A stretch of DNA of 52,031 nt, from NCBI GenBank assembly GCA_003140095.1, contig PLIU01000357.1, positions 1 through 52,031 on the forward strand. Reading direction: 5' to 3'. Positions 8,632 to 16,948 of the stretch are shown here, one piece after another (the stretch's first letter is position 1; every line of letters starts with the position of its first letter). The DNA comes from Verrucomicrobiales bacterium (GTDB lineage: Bacteria > Verrucomicrobiota > Verrucomicrobiia > Limisphaerales > Palsa-1400). The notes beneath the pieces are model-generated. The model made no database searches. It had not been told where the DNA came from and worked only from the letters and a program-made list of their open reading frames with translations. The position numbers and the translations under genes were made by a program.

Positions 8632-9152
8632 CAAGGAGCATAGCCAACAAAATGAACAAACCCGAATTGACAAAAGAGCGGATCAAGCTTGCCTACGCCA
8701 TCGCGGTGATCGCCGACCTGCTTGAATTTCCCATCACCGGCGCTGAAATCACGATTCTTGGCGCACCAGGAGGCGAGGCTGCGGCTTGTCTGTTGGATTG
8801 TATCGTCATGGGGGCGATGACCAAAATACTCGGTTTTCATTGGATGTTTTTGCCCAGCTTTTGCGTGGAAGTGGTGCCCGGACTTGACTTGCTCCCGACA
8901 TGGGTCGGTTGCGTCGCCTTCGTGGTATTGCAACGGAAGAAAGATCAGGCACAAGCGGCACCGTTCCCAACGGCGATCGATGTTCAGGACGTGACAGCCG
9001 TCAACGCGCCACCCACCGCAATCCTGACGTCACCGCCGCCATTACTGCCGCACGCACCCGCTGCAATCCCGGCGCAAATACCTCCATCGCCGGAAGCGGC
9101 TTCGGATAATGTTCCGCCAGAAAAACGACACCTCAGCCACTATATTCCCTAA
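8583..9152 (+). CDS. Hypothetical membrane protein with captured DUF433 start
   Basis: The open frame begins with 16 codons copied from a DUF433 antitoxin (MAMLDWSACAAVERVP) and continues in frame into a protein of its own from MNKPEL (ATG 8652), the likely native start with AAGGAG 14 bases upstream. From there: a charged start, a hydrophobic segment (IAVIADLLEFPITGAEI), further hydrophobic stretches (about residues 70-120 of the long form), and a long Pro/Ala-rich C-terminal tail. Function unknown; two or three membrane contacts are likely. It converges on and overlaps the next gene by 4 bases. Confidence 0.55.
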   Translation: MAMLDWSACAAVERVPARSIANKMNKPELTKERIKLAYAIAVIADLLEFPITGAEITILGAPGGEAAACLLDCIVMGAMTKILGFHWMFLPSFCVEVVPGLDLLPTWVGCVAFVVLQRKKDQAQAAPFPTAIDVQDVTAVNAPPTAILTSPPPLLPHAPAAIPAQIPPSPEAASDNVPPEKRHLSHYIP

Positions 9153-9544
9153 TTGGGCAGTTCCTTGCCCGCCTTCAAATCTTTAAGAAAAGCACTTTCC
9201 CAAAAATCATCATTCGGTTCTCCCCCATATTGCACAATTTTCGCAGAGACAACCTTGTCGTCAATGAGATCCACAAAAAACTGCCGACCGGAACTTCCCC
9301 ACGCGAACTGCAAATCATAAGTGAGCCGCATCTTGCCATCTCCCGACGAGGAACCGCGAGGCGACCCTATCGCCTGGAGAACCTGCGCTTGGGTCATCCC
9401 TTTGGTGATGCGTTTCGTGGCGCTTTCCAGCACATGGCAGGGGAGAGGAACAAACCATGCAGACAAAAACGCCCAAAGTATGCAACCTGCCGATTCTCCG
9501 GCAAGATCAGCGACTGGCCGTCGCAGAACCACAGTTGGGAGCAT
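9149..9544 (-). CDS. Secreted SmpA/BamE-like small protein
   Basis: A 131-residue product from ATG 9544; TTG 9565 is possible. It has a hydrophobic N-terminal segment (CILWAFLSAWFVPLP) likely to be a signal peptide or anchor. The mature part begins with ITKGMTQAQVLQAIGSPRG, the pattern of the SmpA/OmlA (BamE-type) fold (GMT..V...lG.P), followed by strands ending in DDKVVSAKIVQYGG. BamE-like domains often occur in outer-membrane lipoproteins, but no convincing lipobox is visible. Divergent from the gene at 9589. Function unknown. Confidence 0.5.
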   Translation of the reverse strand: MLPTVVLRRPVADLAGESAGCILWAFLSAWFVPLPCHVLESATKRITKGMTQAQVLQAIGSPRGSSSGDGKMRLTYDLQFAWGSSGRQFFVDLIDDKVVSAKIVQYGGEPNDDFWESAFLKDLKAGKELPN

Positions 9545-9588
9545 GAGTATGAAATATCCAGGCAATTGGGAGTTTGGGGTCTAAGCGC

Positions 9589-10164
9589 ATGAAACGCATT
9601 TTTCCCAAAAGCAAACTCGTCTTCGTAAACCTCGTATTCCTCGTCATTATAATCGGGGGAATTCTCTTGGTCGAATCCGGACCTGAACCGTGGCTCGACT
9701 CAGAAAAAGTCTTTATGACTCGGCTGCACAACAGCCTGTGGAATCTTGATCGCGCAAAATATCAATGGGCAACAGAAAAGAACAAACCCGAAGACGCAAT
9801 TCCAACCTTCGACGATTTGGCACCGTATTTAGGCGAATGGAAAAACACTATTGAGAAACTCAAAGCGCTCGGAGTCGAATACAAGATCACTTCAACGGAA
9901 ACAAACCAATCCAATGTCGCCACACTGACCCGAGGCATACGGTTCCGTGCTGCCATCTGCCCTTACTACAGAGCCGGAACCACACTCTGTCTTCAGACCG
10001 GCTGGAAAAGCCCACCGCCAAGCACCTCTCCGATGACACTTCGAATCCGACTCACCTGGCTCCGTGCTGACTTTTTTCTCAAAGCGGCGTTTTTTATTCT
10101 AGTCCTGACAAATGTAATCATATTCCTTGTGCGGAAACTCACGAAACCCTCAAAACCCAGATGA
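9589..10164 (+). CDS. Hypothetical protein with two membrane spans
   Basis: Starts at ATG 9589; TTG 9574 is an alternative. Residues about 9-29 form a hydrophobic span, followed by a roughly 120-residue soluble region with FDDLAPYLGEWKNTIEKLKALG, a motif common in pseudopilin-like or small periplasmic proteins, then a second span (FFLKAAFFILVLTNVIIFLV) and a basic tail. I recognise no family. The base composition is less GC-rich than the metabolic genes around it. Confidence 0.5.
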   Translation: MKRIFPKSKLVFVNLVFLVIIIGGILLVESGPEPWLDSEKVFMTRLHNSLWNLDRAKYQWATEKNKPEDAIPTFDDLAPYLGEWKNTIEKLKALGVEYKITSTETNQSNVATLTRGIRFRAAICPYYRAGTTLCLQTGWKSPPPSTSPMTLRIRLTWLRADFFLKAAFFILVLTNVIIFLVRKLTKPSKPR

Positions 10165-10480
10165 AACCCAGGACGCCCCCTCCGCGAGAATATCGTCCAA
10201 TTCATCAACGCTTGCCAGGATAAGAGCAAAAGACCTCTATGTTCTGATTTTTGGGTGTCTTTTTTGTCTGCTCGGATTGGGATTCCTTTCAGTGATGTCT
10301 CTCCCAGGCGAACATTTGATCGAAGAAATGGGTAATGGCTTGGGGCTATTTCTCGCGGGAGCATCATTGGTGCTGCCGATTCTGTGCCTTCGCTTTTTGA
10401 AGATAAAGCCGGTCGATCGTCCAGAACGCTTTGTGCTTCTCTCAGCGTTCCTCGTCTCGCTTGTGCCAGCAGCTTTATGA
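10127..10480 (+). CDS. Small hypothetical membrane protein, start uncertain
   Basis: An open frame of up to 117 residues with three hydrophobic stretches (VLIFGCLFCLLGLGFL, LGLFLAGASLVLPILCL, FVLLSAFLVSLVPAAL). The first available start is TTG 10127, which overlaps the previous gene by 38 bases; no good ribosome site is seen. It may be a real short membrane protein or a fragment. Low-GC codon use resembles its upstream neighbour. Confidence 0.35.
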   Translation: MCGNSRNPQNPDETQDAPSARISSNSSTLARIRAKDLYVLIFGCLFCLLGLGFLSVMSLPGEHLIEEMGNGLGLFLAGASLVLPILCLRFLKIKPVDRPERFVLLSAFLVSLVPAAL

Positions 10481-10500
10481 AGAGAAGACATGGAAAATGT

Positions 10501-10585
10501 TCGCAGCTTGCCGGGCGACCGTTGCCACGCTAGAGTATGGCCATGTTGGATTGGAGCACATGCGCGGTTGTGGAACGCGTGCCGG
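10501..10585 (+). repeat. 85-bp direct repeat, copy B (intact DUF433 context)
   Basis: Counterpart of 8547-8631. It covers 36 bases upstream of the DUF433 start plus the first 16 codons, so this copy is probably the source and 8547 the truncated duplicate. Confidence 0.8.
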
Positions 10586-10764
10586 GAAAAGTCAGCGGAG
10601 CTTGGCTGTTCAAAGGCACGCGCGTTCCGGTCACGGCGTTATTCGAAAATCTAGAGGGCGGCGCTACCGTAGATGATTTTCTGGAATGGTTCCCGGGCGT
10701 GGCTCGCGAACAGATCGAGTCCGTTCTCAAACATGCCGAGCAAAGCTTAACTGTTGCCGAGTAG
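10537..10764 (+). CDS. DUF433 family antitoxin
   Basis: A 75-residue protein with the DUF433 pattern: VVERVPGKVSGAWLFKGTRVPV, then LFENLEGGATVDDFLEWFPGV and a C-terminal helix with EQIESVLKHAEQSL. DUF433 proteins pair with DUF5615 PIN-like toxins as type II TA modules, with a winged-helix-like DNA-binding fold that would bind the promoter and the toxin. It looks complete. The toxin frame follows 14 bases later but is frameshifted. ATG 10537 or ATG 10543 may be the start. Confidence 0.75.
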   Translation: MAMLDWSTCAVVERVPGKVSGAWLFKGTRVPVTALFENLEGGATVDDFLEWFPGVAREQIESVLKHAEQSLTVAE

Positions 10765-10778
10765 GCTTACTGCCTGGC

Positions 10779-11092
10779 ATGAAGATTCTCTTTGACCAAG
10801 GGACGTCCGTTCCGTTACGGGGAACCTTGGTTTCGCACCGTGTAGCCACCGCCTTTGAAATGGGTTGGGAACAGTTGGAAAACGGGAAATTGCTGGCGGA
10901 GACGGAAAAGACATTCGACGCGTTCATTACCACCAATAAAACCTTCGTTACCAACAAAATCTTGCCAAGCGACGATTGGCGATACTGGTTCTGCCCACGA
11001 CGAGCTGGCCGGAAATCAAAAAGCACTTGGTTCTTGTTTCCGATGCTGTGAACGCCCTCAAGCCGGGCGATTTTATTGAACTTGAGTTTTAA
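10779..11092 (+). pseudogene. DUF5615 PIN-like toxin, frameshifted
   Basis: From ATG 10779 the frame reads MKILFDQGTSVPLRGTLV and then FDAFITTNKTF, the start of a DUF5615/Mut7-C-like toxin. Near 10965-10976 the expected continuation (RRLAILVLPTTSWPEIKKH, then LKPGDFIELEF) is in another frame that ends at TAA 11090-11092. The shift equals a one-base loss (or a two-base gain). Both halves together give the family length of about 104 residues. The toxin is inactive unless this is a sequencing error; no obvious slippery site suggests programmed shifting. Confidence 0.75.
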
Positions 11093-11125
11093 CATCCCGT
11101 CTTCCAGTTCGTAAGGCCGCCGCAC

Positions 11126-11317
11126 CTTGAGCTGGCTGCCGCGAGAGAAGCGTCAGAATTGCACCTTAGCCAAATGGAGGTGGCGGCGCGCCTCCAGACC
11201 AGCCAGTCGCGCGTGGCGAAAATGGAGAAGGCTGATGCCACGGTTTCATCGGATTTGTTGCTTCAGTCTCTTTTCCGGCTTGGCTTGAAGCGCAAGGAGT
11301 TGGCTGGGGCCATTTAA
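11126..11317 (+). pseudogene. XRE-type helix-turn-helix remnant
   Basis: Read in frame from about 11126 to TAA 11315-11317, the sequence gives LELAAREASELHLSQMEVAA, then a recognition-helix-like TSQSRVAKMEK and SSDLLLQSLFRLGLKRKELAG, the pattern of XRE/HigA-type antitoxins. There is no start codon before the helix-turn-helix and the N-terminal third is absent; an in-frame TAA (the stop of the DUF5615 remnant) lies just upstream. No RelE/HigB toxin is adjacent. Confidence 0.6.
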
Positions 11318-11502
11318 ATCCAGCCGCGCCTCAGAATTAGCCACAAAGGAACACAAGGATCACATAGATAAGAACTCATGGATTTTCTGGTCGATCAATT
11401 TCTGCCACCCACCCGGCGAATAAATCAAGCCGTCTGCAACATCTCAACCCTCTTTCTTTGCGCTCTTTGCAGTGCAATATCCCAAATTCGCTCATTGCTG
11501 AG
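11318..11502. other. Intergenic, no gene seen
   Basis: The stretch from the XRE remnant to the dispersed repeat shows no convincing coding signal; short frames here have no family resemblance. Confidence 0.4.
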
Positions 11503-11658
11503 AAAACTTTTTCACCACGAAGAGCGCGGAGGACACGAAGTTTTGAAAAAGACCATGTGGATGGTTCTTCTTCGTGCTCTTCGTGACCTTCTGGTGAGAA
11601 TTGGGTTGCGGCTCGGCTGCGTTGTGCTCTTTGCGCTCTTTTGTGGCCACTTCAAATG
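11503..11658 (+). repeat. Dispersed intergenic repeat, copy 2 (longest)
   Basis: The right 67 bases (11592-11658) match 2793-2859 at about 94 percent; the left part resembles the reverse complement of 37559-37654 at roughly 70 percent. It contains the phrase CACGAAGAGC and a near repeat CGTGCTCTTCGTG, which can pair into an imperfect hairpin. No coding signal is convincing. Confidence 0.6.
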
Positions 11659-11720
11659 TTGTTTAGGTTAGAAGTCTCAAGCGCCGGAAATTAATATTTC
11701 CCAACCAAGAACCACAGGGA

Positions 11721-11969
11721 TCATTTATGGGTGGCCGCTTTGCGTTCTGCCCGAATAGCGCGCTCTACGCGTTGTTCGATTCTTGGCGTGATCGGATTTT
11801 GGGGGAGGTCAGCCGAAATCTCGCGCCATTGGCTGTAGGAAGCGGCCATTTCTTCACGCGCCAACGCGTGGAGGCCGGCGCGAACTGCTTCGCTCGCATC
11901 TCCGTAAAGCCCGGAGCGAATGCGGCGCTCGATGGACCCTTGGAGTTCGCGAGTCAGAAAAACACTCAG
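11721..11969 (-). CDS. ParD/CopG-like antitoxin without a canonical start
   Basis: Read on the minus strand, 82 codons encode SVFLTRELQGSIERRIRSG, then LYGDASEAVRAGLHALAREE and a basic C-terminal helix, which is the ParD ribbon-helix-helix antitoxin layout at full length. Where family members have Met there is CTG (11969-11967). The only in-frame candidates upstream before the stop are also non-standard (such as ATT). It may use CTG, or it may have lost its start. No ParE toxin is next to it, so it is an orphan between the dispersed repeat and xylA. Confidence 0.55.
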   Translation of the reverse strand: MSVFLTRELQGSIERRIRSGLYGDASEAVRAGLHALAREEMAASYSQWREISADLPQNPITPRIEQRVERAIRAERKAATHK

Positions 11970-12018
11970 CCTTTTAGCCGCCGTATTGCGGTCAATTTAC
12001 CTCACAAACCGGTTTTCC

Positions 12019-13332
12019 TCAAATGAACTCGTTGATCAGGTTTTCCAAAAATTCCTGGCGGCCGCTCTCGTTGGGGGATGGTTCGCCTTTTTTGAGCATG
12101 TATTTCTCCAAGGCCTCGAAACTGCTTTGGCCGGATTCGATTTGCTGGCCGAGGCCGCTGTCCCACGAACGGTAGCGCTGCCGGACAAATTCCGCGAGGC
12201 GACCGTCCTTTCGAATGGCGGCCGCGATTTTAAGCCCGCGCGCGAAGGCGTCCATGCCGCCGATGTGCGCGTAAAAGAGATCGATGGGCTCGAAACTCTC
12301 GCGCCGGACTTTGGCGTCGAAATTCACGCCGCCGGTGGTCAGGCCGCCGGCGTTGAGAATGGAGAGCATGCACTGCGTTGTCAAGTAGATGTCGGTCGGG
12401 AATTGGTCCGTGTCCCAGCCCAGGAGCAAGTCGCCCGTGTTGGCGTCGATGGAGCCGAGCGCGCCGGCGGCGGCGGCGACTTCCAATTCATGCTGCATGG
12501 AGTGGCCGGCGAGGGTGGCGTGGTTGGTTTCCAGGTTCAATTTGAGATGTTCCAGCAGATCGTATTCGCGCAGGAAGTTCAGGCAGGCGGCGGCGTCGGA
12601 ATCGTATTGATGTTTGGTTGGTTCCTTGGGCTTGGGCTCGATGTAGAGCTGGCCTTGGAAGCCGATTTTCTTTTTGTGCTCGACGGCCATGTGAAGGAAG
12701 GCGGCCAGGTGGTCCAATTCGCGTTTGAGGTTGGTGTTGAGCAGGGTGGAATAACCCTCGCGCCCGCCCCAAAAGACATAGCCGGCCCCGCCCAATTGAT
12801 GCGTCACCTCCAGCGCCTTTTTGACCTGGGCGGCGGTGTAGGCGAAGACATCGGCGTTGCAACTGGTGGCCGCGCCGTGGGCAAAGCGGGGATGGACGAA
12901 CAAACAGGCCGTGCCCCACAGCAGGCCGACGCCGGTGCGTTGCTGCTCTTCTTTGAGCACCTTGACGACGGCGTCGAGGTTTTTGTTTGTTTGCGCCAGC
13001 GTGGCGCCTTCGGGGGCGACGTCGCGGTCGTGGAAGGCGTAAAAGGGGGCGCCCAACTTTTCAAAGAACTCGAAGGCCACGCGCACGCGGCGTCGGGCGT
13101 TGTCAAGCGAATCGCTCTGGTCATCCCAGGGCCGGTGCATGGTGGGCGCGCCGAACATGTCGGACCCGCGGCCGCGGAAGGTGTGCCAATATACGACCGA
13201 GAAGCGCAGATGTTCGCGCATGGTGCGGCCGTCGATGACTTCCTGGGCGTTGTAATGTTTGAAAGCGAGCGGATTGCCGGACTTGGGGCCTTCGTAAGGG
13301 ATTCGTGAAATATTGGGAAATGTTGATGCCAT
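12019..13332 (-). CDS. xylA: Xylose isomerase
   Basis: A TIM-barrel enzyme interconverting D-xylose and D-xylulose with two divalent metals. The 437 residues fit the long (class II) form. Visible landmarks: [13 protein letters not shown] with the catalytic His-Asp pair, [16 protein letters not shown], the metal-ligand stretch [18 protein letters not shown] and [12 protein letters not shown]. No xylulokinase or sugar transporter is adjacent. It is followed by an S4 gene on the opposite strand, with about 107 bases between the divergent starts for promoters. Confidence 0.95.
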   Translation of the reverse strand: MASTFPNISRIPYEGPKSGNPLAFKHYNAQEVIDGRTMREHLRFSVVYWHTFRGRGSDMFGAPTMHRPWDDQSDSLDNARRRVRVAFEFFEKLGAPFYAFHDRDVAPEGATLAQTNKNLDAVVKVLKEEQQRTGVGLLWGTACLFVHPRFAHGAATSCNADVFAYTAAQVKKALEVTHQLGGAGYVFWGGREGYSTLLNTNLKRELDHLAAFLHMAVEHKKKIGFQGQLYIEPKPKEPTKHQYDSDAAACLNFLREYDLLEHLKLNLETNHATLAGHSMQHELEVAAAAGALGSIDANTGDLLLGWDTDQFPTDIYLTTQCMLSILNAGGLTTGGVNFDAKVRRESFEPIDLFYAHIGGMDAFARGLKIAAAIRKDGRLAEFVRQRYRSWDSGLGQQIESGQSSFEALEKYMLKKGEPSPNESGRQEFLENLINEFI

Positions 13333-13439
13333 AAAATGCGTGGGGGCAATTGATAAGTTAAGGGCGGGCCCGGCGCAATCAGAAAAGCACTACAGAAAAT
13401 TCGAGATTTGGCGGATGGATTGTGCCAAGATATGCCGTC

Positions 13440-13820
13440 ATGGCTGATACACTTTCGGTCCGGCTGGACAAATGGCTTTGGGCGGTGCGCGTTTTCAAAA
13501 CGCGCGCCCTGGCGTGCGCGGCCTGCCGGCAGGGCCACGTGACCATCTCCGGCCAGCCCGCCAAGCCGTCCCGCGAAGTCCACGCCAACGAAATCGTGGT
13601 CGTGCGCAAAGACAACCTTACGCGGCAATTCAAAGTGTTGCAGTTGCTCGATCACCGGGTCGGCGCGCCCAAAGCCCGGGACTACGCCGAAGACCAAACC
13701 GCCCCCTCCGAGTTGGAGAAGGCGCGCCAGCCGGACTTCCGTCCGTTCCTCTTCCGTCCCAAAGGCTCCGGCCGGCCTACCAAAAAGGAGCGGCGGGACA
13801 TCGATCGGCATTCGGGTTAG
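13440..13820 (+). CDS. S4-domain RNA-binding protein (Hsp15 family)
   Basis: About 126 residues from ATG 13440 (GTG 13422 also possible). The S4 fold is clear: VRLDKWLWAVRVFKTRALAC, RQGHVTISGQPAKPSREVHA and NEIVVVRKDNL. Hsp15-like proteins bind stalled 50S subunits carrying peptidyl-tRNA and help recycle them. The basic, disordered C-terminal tail (RPKGSGRPTKKERRDIDR) is typical of the family. Divergent from xylA; its stop overlaps the stop of the downstream minus-strand gene by 3 bases. Confidence 0.85.
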   Translation: MADTLSVRLDKWLWAVRVFKTRALACAACRQGHVTISGQPAKPSREVHANEIVVVRKDNLTRQFKVLQLLDHRVGAPKARDYAEDQTAPSELEKARQPDFRPFLFRPKGSGRPTKKERRDIDRHSG

Positions 13821-15211
13821 GACGACAATTCCGTCTGGAATGCCGCCCTGGCCGGCGGGCGGGGCGGCACTTGGATCAAATTCACCGGCAGCCACGCCTC
13901 CCTGCTGGCGTCGAGGTAATCCAGCGAAGCCAGTAAAGCCGGCACAACTGTGTCGAGTTGATGGGCGCGCCAGACGGCATGGCGCAGGTTCTCCTGGCGG
14001 GCCATGACGACTTGGGACAAATCGTCATCAGATAGCAAGCTGGGCAAGTCCGGGGTCGCTTGCAAGGCGGTCGTGATGTCATCGAGCAACGAGGTGCGGA
14101 GGTGGGTGCAACCTCTCCAGGCGCGCGAGATCTCGTGCAGGTTGAACTGAAAGCCCAGATGCTGGGAGCCGGCAATCAACAGCGCCATGCCTTGCGCGTA
14201 GGTAATCATCATCGCCGCGTCGAGCGCGCCATGCAACTCATCGAGCACACTCTCGGGATCGTTTCCGAAGCGTCCCACGGGCTGGCGAAAAGGCGCGGCC
14301 AGCAGAGCCTGGCGCCGTTCTGTCACCGCGACGCGTTGCGCTCCGACGGCGGCTTCGATGGTGGGAACGGGCACTTCCAATTCCCACGCGCTCTGCGCGA
14401 CCCATTTTCCCTGGGGGTCATGACGGGCGGATTCCAATCGTTCCTGCAACAATAGCCGCGGCGCTGGTTTTTCCACTGGCTGGAAGTCCCGCCCGGAGAT
14501 TTCCATCAGATACCCGTTGAGCACGCCGAGATGCCACGCTCCCGCGGCGTCGTGCAATTCCTCATCGGTCAACCGCAACGTGCGTTGCACCAAGTCGAAC
14601 GTCTCGGAGAGTAACTGCAACAGGGCATATTCCACTCCGGCATGGCACAGCTTGACGAAGTGGGCGGCCGCCGCGGTTTCAAAATAACTTACGCACGGCT
14701 CTCCGCGAACCGTGGCGGCCATGGCCTCCAGCAAGGGGCGTGTCCGATGGCGGGCTTCGCCTCCGCCGCCGGCCATGACAACGGCACCGTGCCGCGCTCC
14801 TTTTTCGCCGCCAGCCAGTCCGATCCCCATGAATTGAATGCCTCGCTCCGCCAAGCGGGTTCTGTGGTTGGCTGTGTCTTTGAAATAAGAATCCCCGGCA
14901 TCCATCAGCAGGTCTCCCAGCTTCAATTCGGGCAGCAATTGGTCCAGGACCACGCTCGTGGGCGCTTCCGCGCCGCCGAAAATGAGAATCGTCCGCGGCT
15001 GGCGCAGCTTTGCCATCAGTTCAGAGACATTGGCCGCCAAGCGCACCTTCGGCCCTGTGGTCTGTTCGCGCAAAGCCCGTGTTTTGCGCCCGGCCCAATC
15101 GTAGGCGGCCACGTTGAAATCAAGTTCGGCAAGACGCAGAGCCGCATTACGGCCGATCACATCCAGGCCGATAATACCGACGTCGCTTTGGGTTGCATTT
15201 GAAACTGCCAT
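13817..15211 (-). CDS. Divergent 6-phosphogluconate dehydrogenase paralogue
   Basis: 464 residues with the 6PGDH layout: NADP-binding Rossmann fold (VGIIGLDVIGRNAALRLAE), GLAGGEKGARHGAVVMAGG, then HFVKLCHAGVEY and a helical C-terminal domain with PQGKWVAQSAWELEVPVPTI. In active enzymes the signature is K..HNG.E; here K187, H190 and E194 remain but Asn is Ala191. The C-terminal RDYFGAHTYER segment, which supplies substrate-binding Arg and His to the partner subunit, is replaced by a Pro-rich tail. Catalysis is therefore doubtful. ATG 15211 has a good ribosome site (AGAAGG). No zwf or pgl is nearby. Confidence 0.8.
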   Translation of the reverse strand: MAVSNATQSDVGIIGLDVIGRNAALRLAELDFNVAAYDWAGRKTRALREQTTGPKVRLAANVSELMAKLRQPRTILIFGGAEAPTSVVLDQLLPELKLGDLLMDAGDSYFKDTANHRTRLAERGIQFMGIGLAGGEKGARHGAVVMAGGGGEARHRTRPLLEAMAATVRGEPCVSYFETAAAAHFVKLCHAGVEYALLQLLSETFDLVQRTLRLTDEELHDAAGAWHLGVLNGYLMEISGRDFQPVEKPAPRLLLQERLESARHDPQGKWVAQSAWELEVPVPTIEAAVGAQRVAVTERRQALLAAPFRQPVGRFGNDPESVLDELHGALDAAMMITYAQGMALLIAGSQHLGFQFNLHEISRAWRGCTHLRTSLLDDITTALQATPDLPSLLSDDDLSQVVMARQENLRHAVWRAHQLDTVVPALLASLDYLDASREAWLPVNLIQVPPRPPARAAFQTELSS

Positions 15212-15333
15212 AGAGCCTTCTATTACCGAATCCGCCAATACTCCTGCCAAATGGAAATGTAGTCAAACAATATGTGGAAAAAATTATCACAGGCTGGCGA
15301 TTCTTGGAAAGCGCCGGATGGCCTTCAGAGAAA

Positions 15334-15417
15334 TCACCATACCATAAACTGACTCAGCGCAACGGGATCATCCAGCACGATGTGCTTTCCATCAAAATGA
15401 CCGTTTAGAGTTCTCAT
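15334..15417 (-). pseudogene. Remnant of a small antitoxin-like gene
   Basis: A 27-codon frame on the minus strand reads MRTLNGHFDGKHIVLDDPVA and stops soon after. It resembles the start of short proteins (about 70-90 residues) often found beside PIN toxins, which begin MKT..G.FDG..IVLDEP. The rest is missing and no toxin follows. It fills part of the 338-base gap before the Nramp gene; I saw nothing else clear in that gap. Confidence 0.35.
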
Positions 15418-15549
15418 AGGTCCAACTTAGCTTTTACATGGGCCATTCTCAAGCGCTTTATCAATTGACACTTTTTAACTTTCCGGCGGGAGGCTTGACC
15501 CGGAATGTTTTCTGTGTAAAACTTTATATTTGCGTCAACAAAGCGTCTG

Positions 15550-16905
15550 ATGCCGGATTCAAACGAAAAGATCGGGGGCGAGGCCGGTTGGCGGCGGCCC
15601 AATGCCGCGCCGAGCCTGCCGGAGGTGCATCGTTCCATCAGCCTGGGAGCGCAGGCCGGATTCTGGCGCAAGCTGCTGGTTTTTTCCGGCCCGGGCTACC
15701 TGGTGGCCGTTGGTTACATGGATCCGGGCAATTGGGCCACGGACTTGGCGGGCGGTTCGCAGTTCGGCTACACGCTCTTGAGCATCATCATGTTGTCCAA
15801 TCTCATGGCCATTTTGCTGCAGACCTTGAGCCTTAGGCTGGGCGTGGCCACAGGGCGCGACCTGGCTCAGGCCTGCCGCGACCATTATTCCCGAAGCACC
15901 TCCATTGCGCTCTGGGCGTTGGCCGAGGTGGCCATTTGCGCCTGCGATCTGGCCGAAGTCATCGGGTCGGCCATTGCCTTGAATCTGCTCTTCGGGATTC
16001 CCGTCCTGTGGGGTGTGTGCATCACCGCTCTGGACGTGCTGCTGGTGCTCTACCTGCAAAACAAGGGCTTTCGCCGGATTGAAGCGCTGGTCGTCATCCT
16101 CATCACGACCATCGCGGGCTGCTTTGCCTTGGAGATGTTCTATTCGCATCCCGCATGGCTGCCGGTTTTGAAAGGATTCATTCCGCGGATGGAGATTGTG
16201 CGGAACAAAGACATGCTCTACATCGCCATCGGCATCCTGGGTGCCACGGTGATGCCGCACAATCTTTACATGCACTCGAGCATTGTGCAGACGCGCATGT
16301 TCGAGCGGACGACGGAGGGGAAACGCGAAGCGATCCGCTTCGCCACCATTGACTCGACAGTGGCGCTGACGGCGGCGCTGTTCATCAACGCCGCCATTCT
16401 GATCGTGGCGGCGGCGACGTTCCATGCGCAGGGGAGGAATAACGTGGCCGAGATTCAAGACGCCTACAAGTTATTGACACCGATGCTGGGCGCGGCCTGG
16501 GCCAGCACGCTGTTTGCGGTGGCGCTGCTGGCCTCCGGCCAAAACTCGACGCTGACGGGCACCCTGGCCGGACAAATCGTCATGGAAGGCTTCTTGAACA
16601 TCCGGCTTCAACCGTGGGTGCGCCGGCTCATCACGCGCGGGTTGGCCATTATTCCGGCAGTCATCGTGACGGCCTTATACGGGGAGAGCGGGACGGCGAA
16701 GTTGCTGATTTTCAGCCAGGTGATCTTGAGCCTGCAGCTTTCCTTTGCCGTGGTGCCGCTGATCCTGTTTACCAGCGACCGCCGGAAGATGGGGCCGTTC
16801 GCCAACTCGCTCTCGCTGAACGTGCTCTCGTGGCTGGTGGCGGCCATCATCGCAGTGTTGAATGGCAAGTTGTTGTGGGACCAATTTGCCGAATGGCTTA
16901 AGTAA
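15550..16905 (+). CDS. mntH: Nramp family divalent metal transporter
   Basis: Inner-membrane H+-coupled Mn2+/Fe2+ uptake protein of 451 residues with about eleven spans. The two diagnostic unwound-helix motifs are present: [12 protein letters not shown] (residues 58-69, TM1) and MPHNLYMHS (235-243, TM6). The metal-binding Met of TM6 is kept. The N-terminal 30 residues are a hydrophilic tail. No mntR-type regulator or clear operator is visible upstream. The neighbouring gene on the other strand is unrelated. Confidence 0.88.
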   Translation: MPDSNEKIGGEAGWRRPNAAPSLPEVHRSISLGAQAGFWRKLLVFSGPGYLVAVGYMDPGNWATDLAGGSQFGYTLLSIIMLSNLMAILLQTLSLRLGVATGRDLAQACRDHYSRSTSIALWALAEVAICACDLAEVIGSAIALNLLFGIPVLWGVCITALDVLLVLYLQNKGFRRIEALVVILITTIAGCFALEMFYSHPAWLPVLKGFIPRMEIVRNKDMLYIAIGILGATVMPHNLYMHSSIVQTRMFERTTEGKREAIRFATIDSTVALTAALFINAAILIVAAATFHAQGRNNVAEIQDAYKLLTPMLGAAWASTLFAVALLASGQNSTLTGTLAGQIVMEGFLNIRLQPWVRRLITRGLAIIPAVIVTALYGESGTAKLLIFSQVILSLQLSFAVVPLILFTSDRRKMGPFANSLSLNVLSWLVAAIIAVLNGKLLWDQFAEWLK

Positions 16906-16948
16906 CGCGGCCAAGACGCGCCTCGCCGCCGGTGATGGGCGCTTTGTT

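Noticed and set aside
10965-10976. Programmed frameshifting in the DUF5615 gene
   Set aside because: No slippery heptamer plus downstream structure is evident; a plain one-base loss is simpler.
11920-13308. A 462-codon open frame antisense to xylA
   Set aside because: It is the GC-driven shadow of a strongly conserved xylA; no family resemblance.
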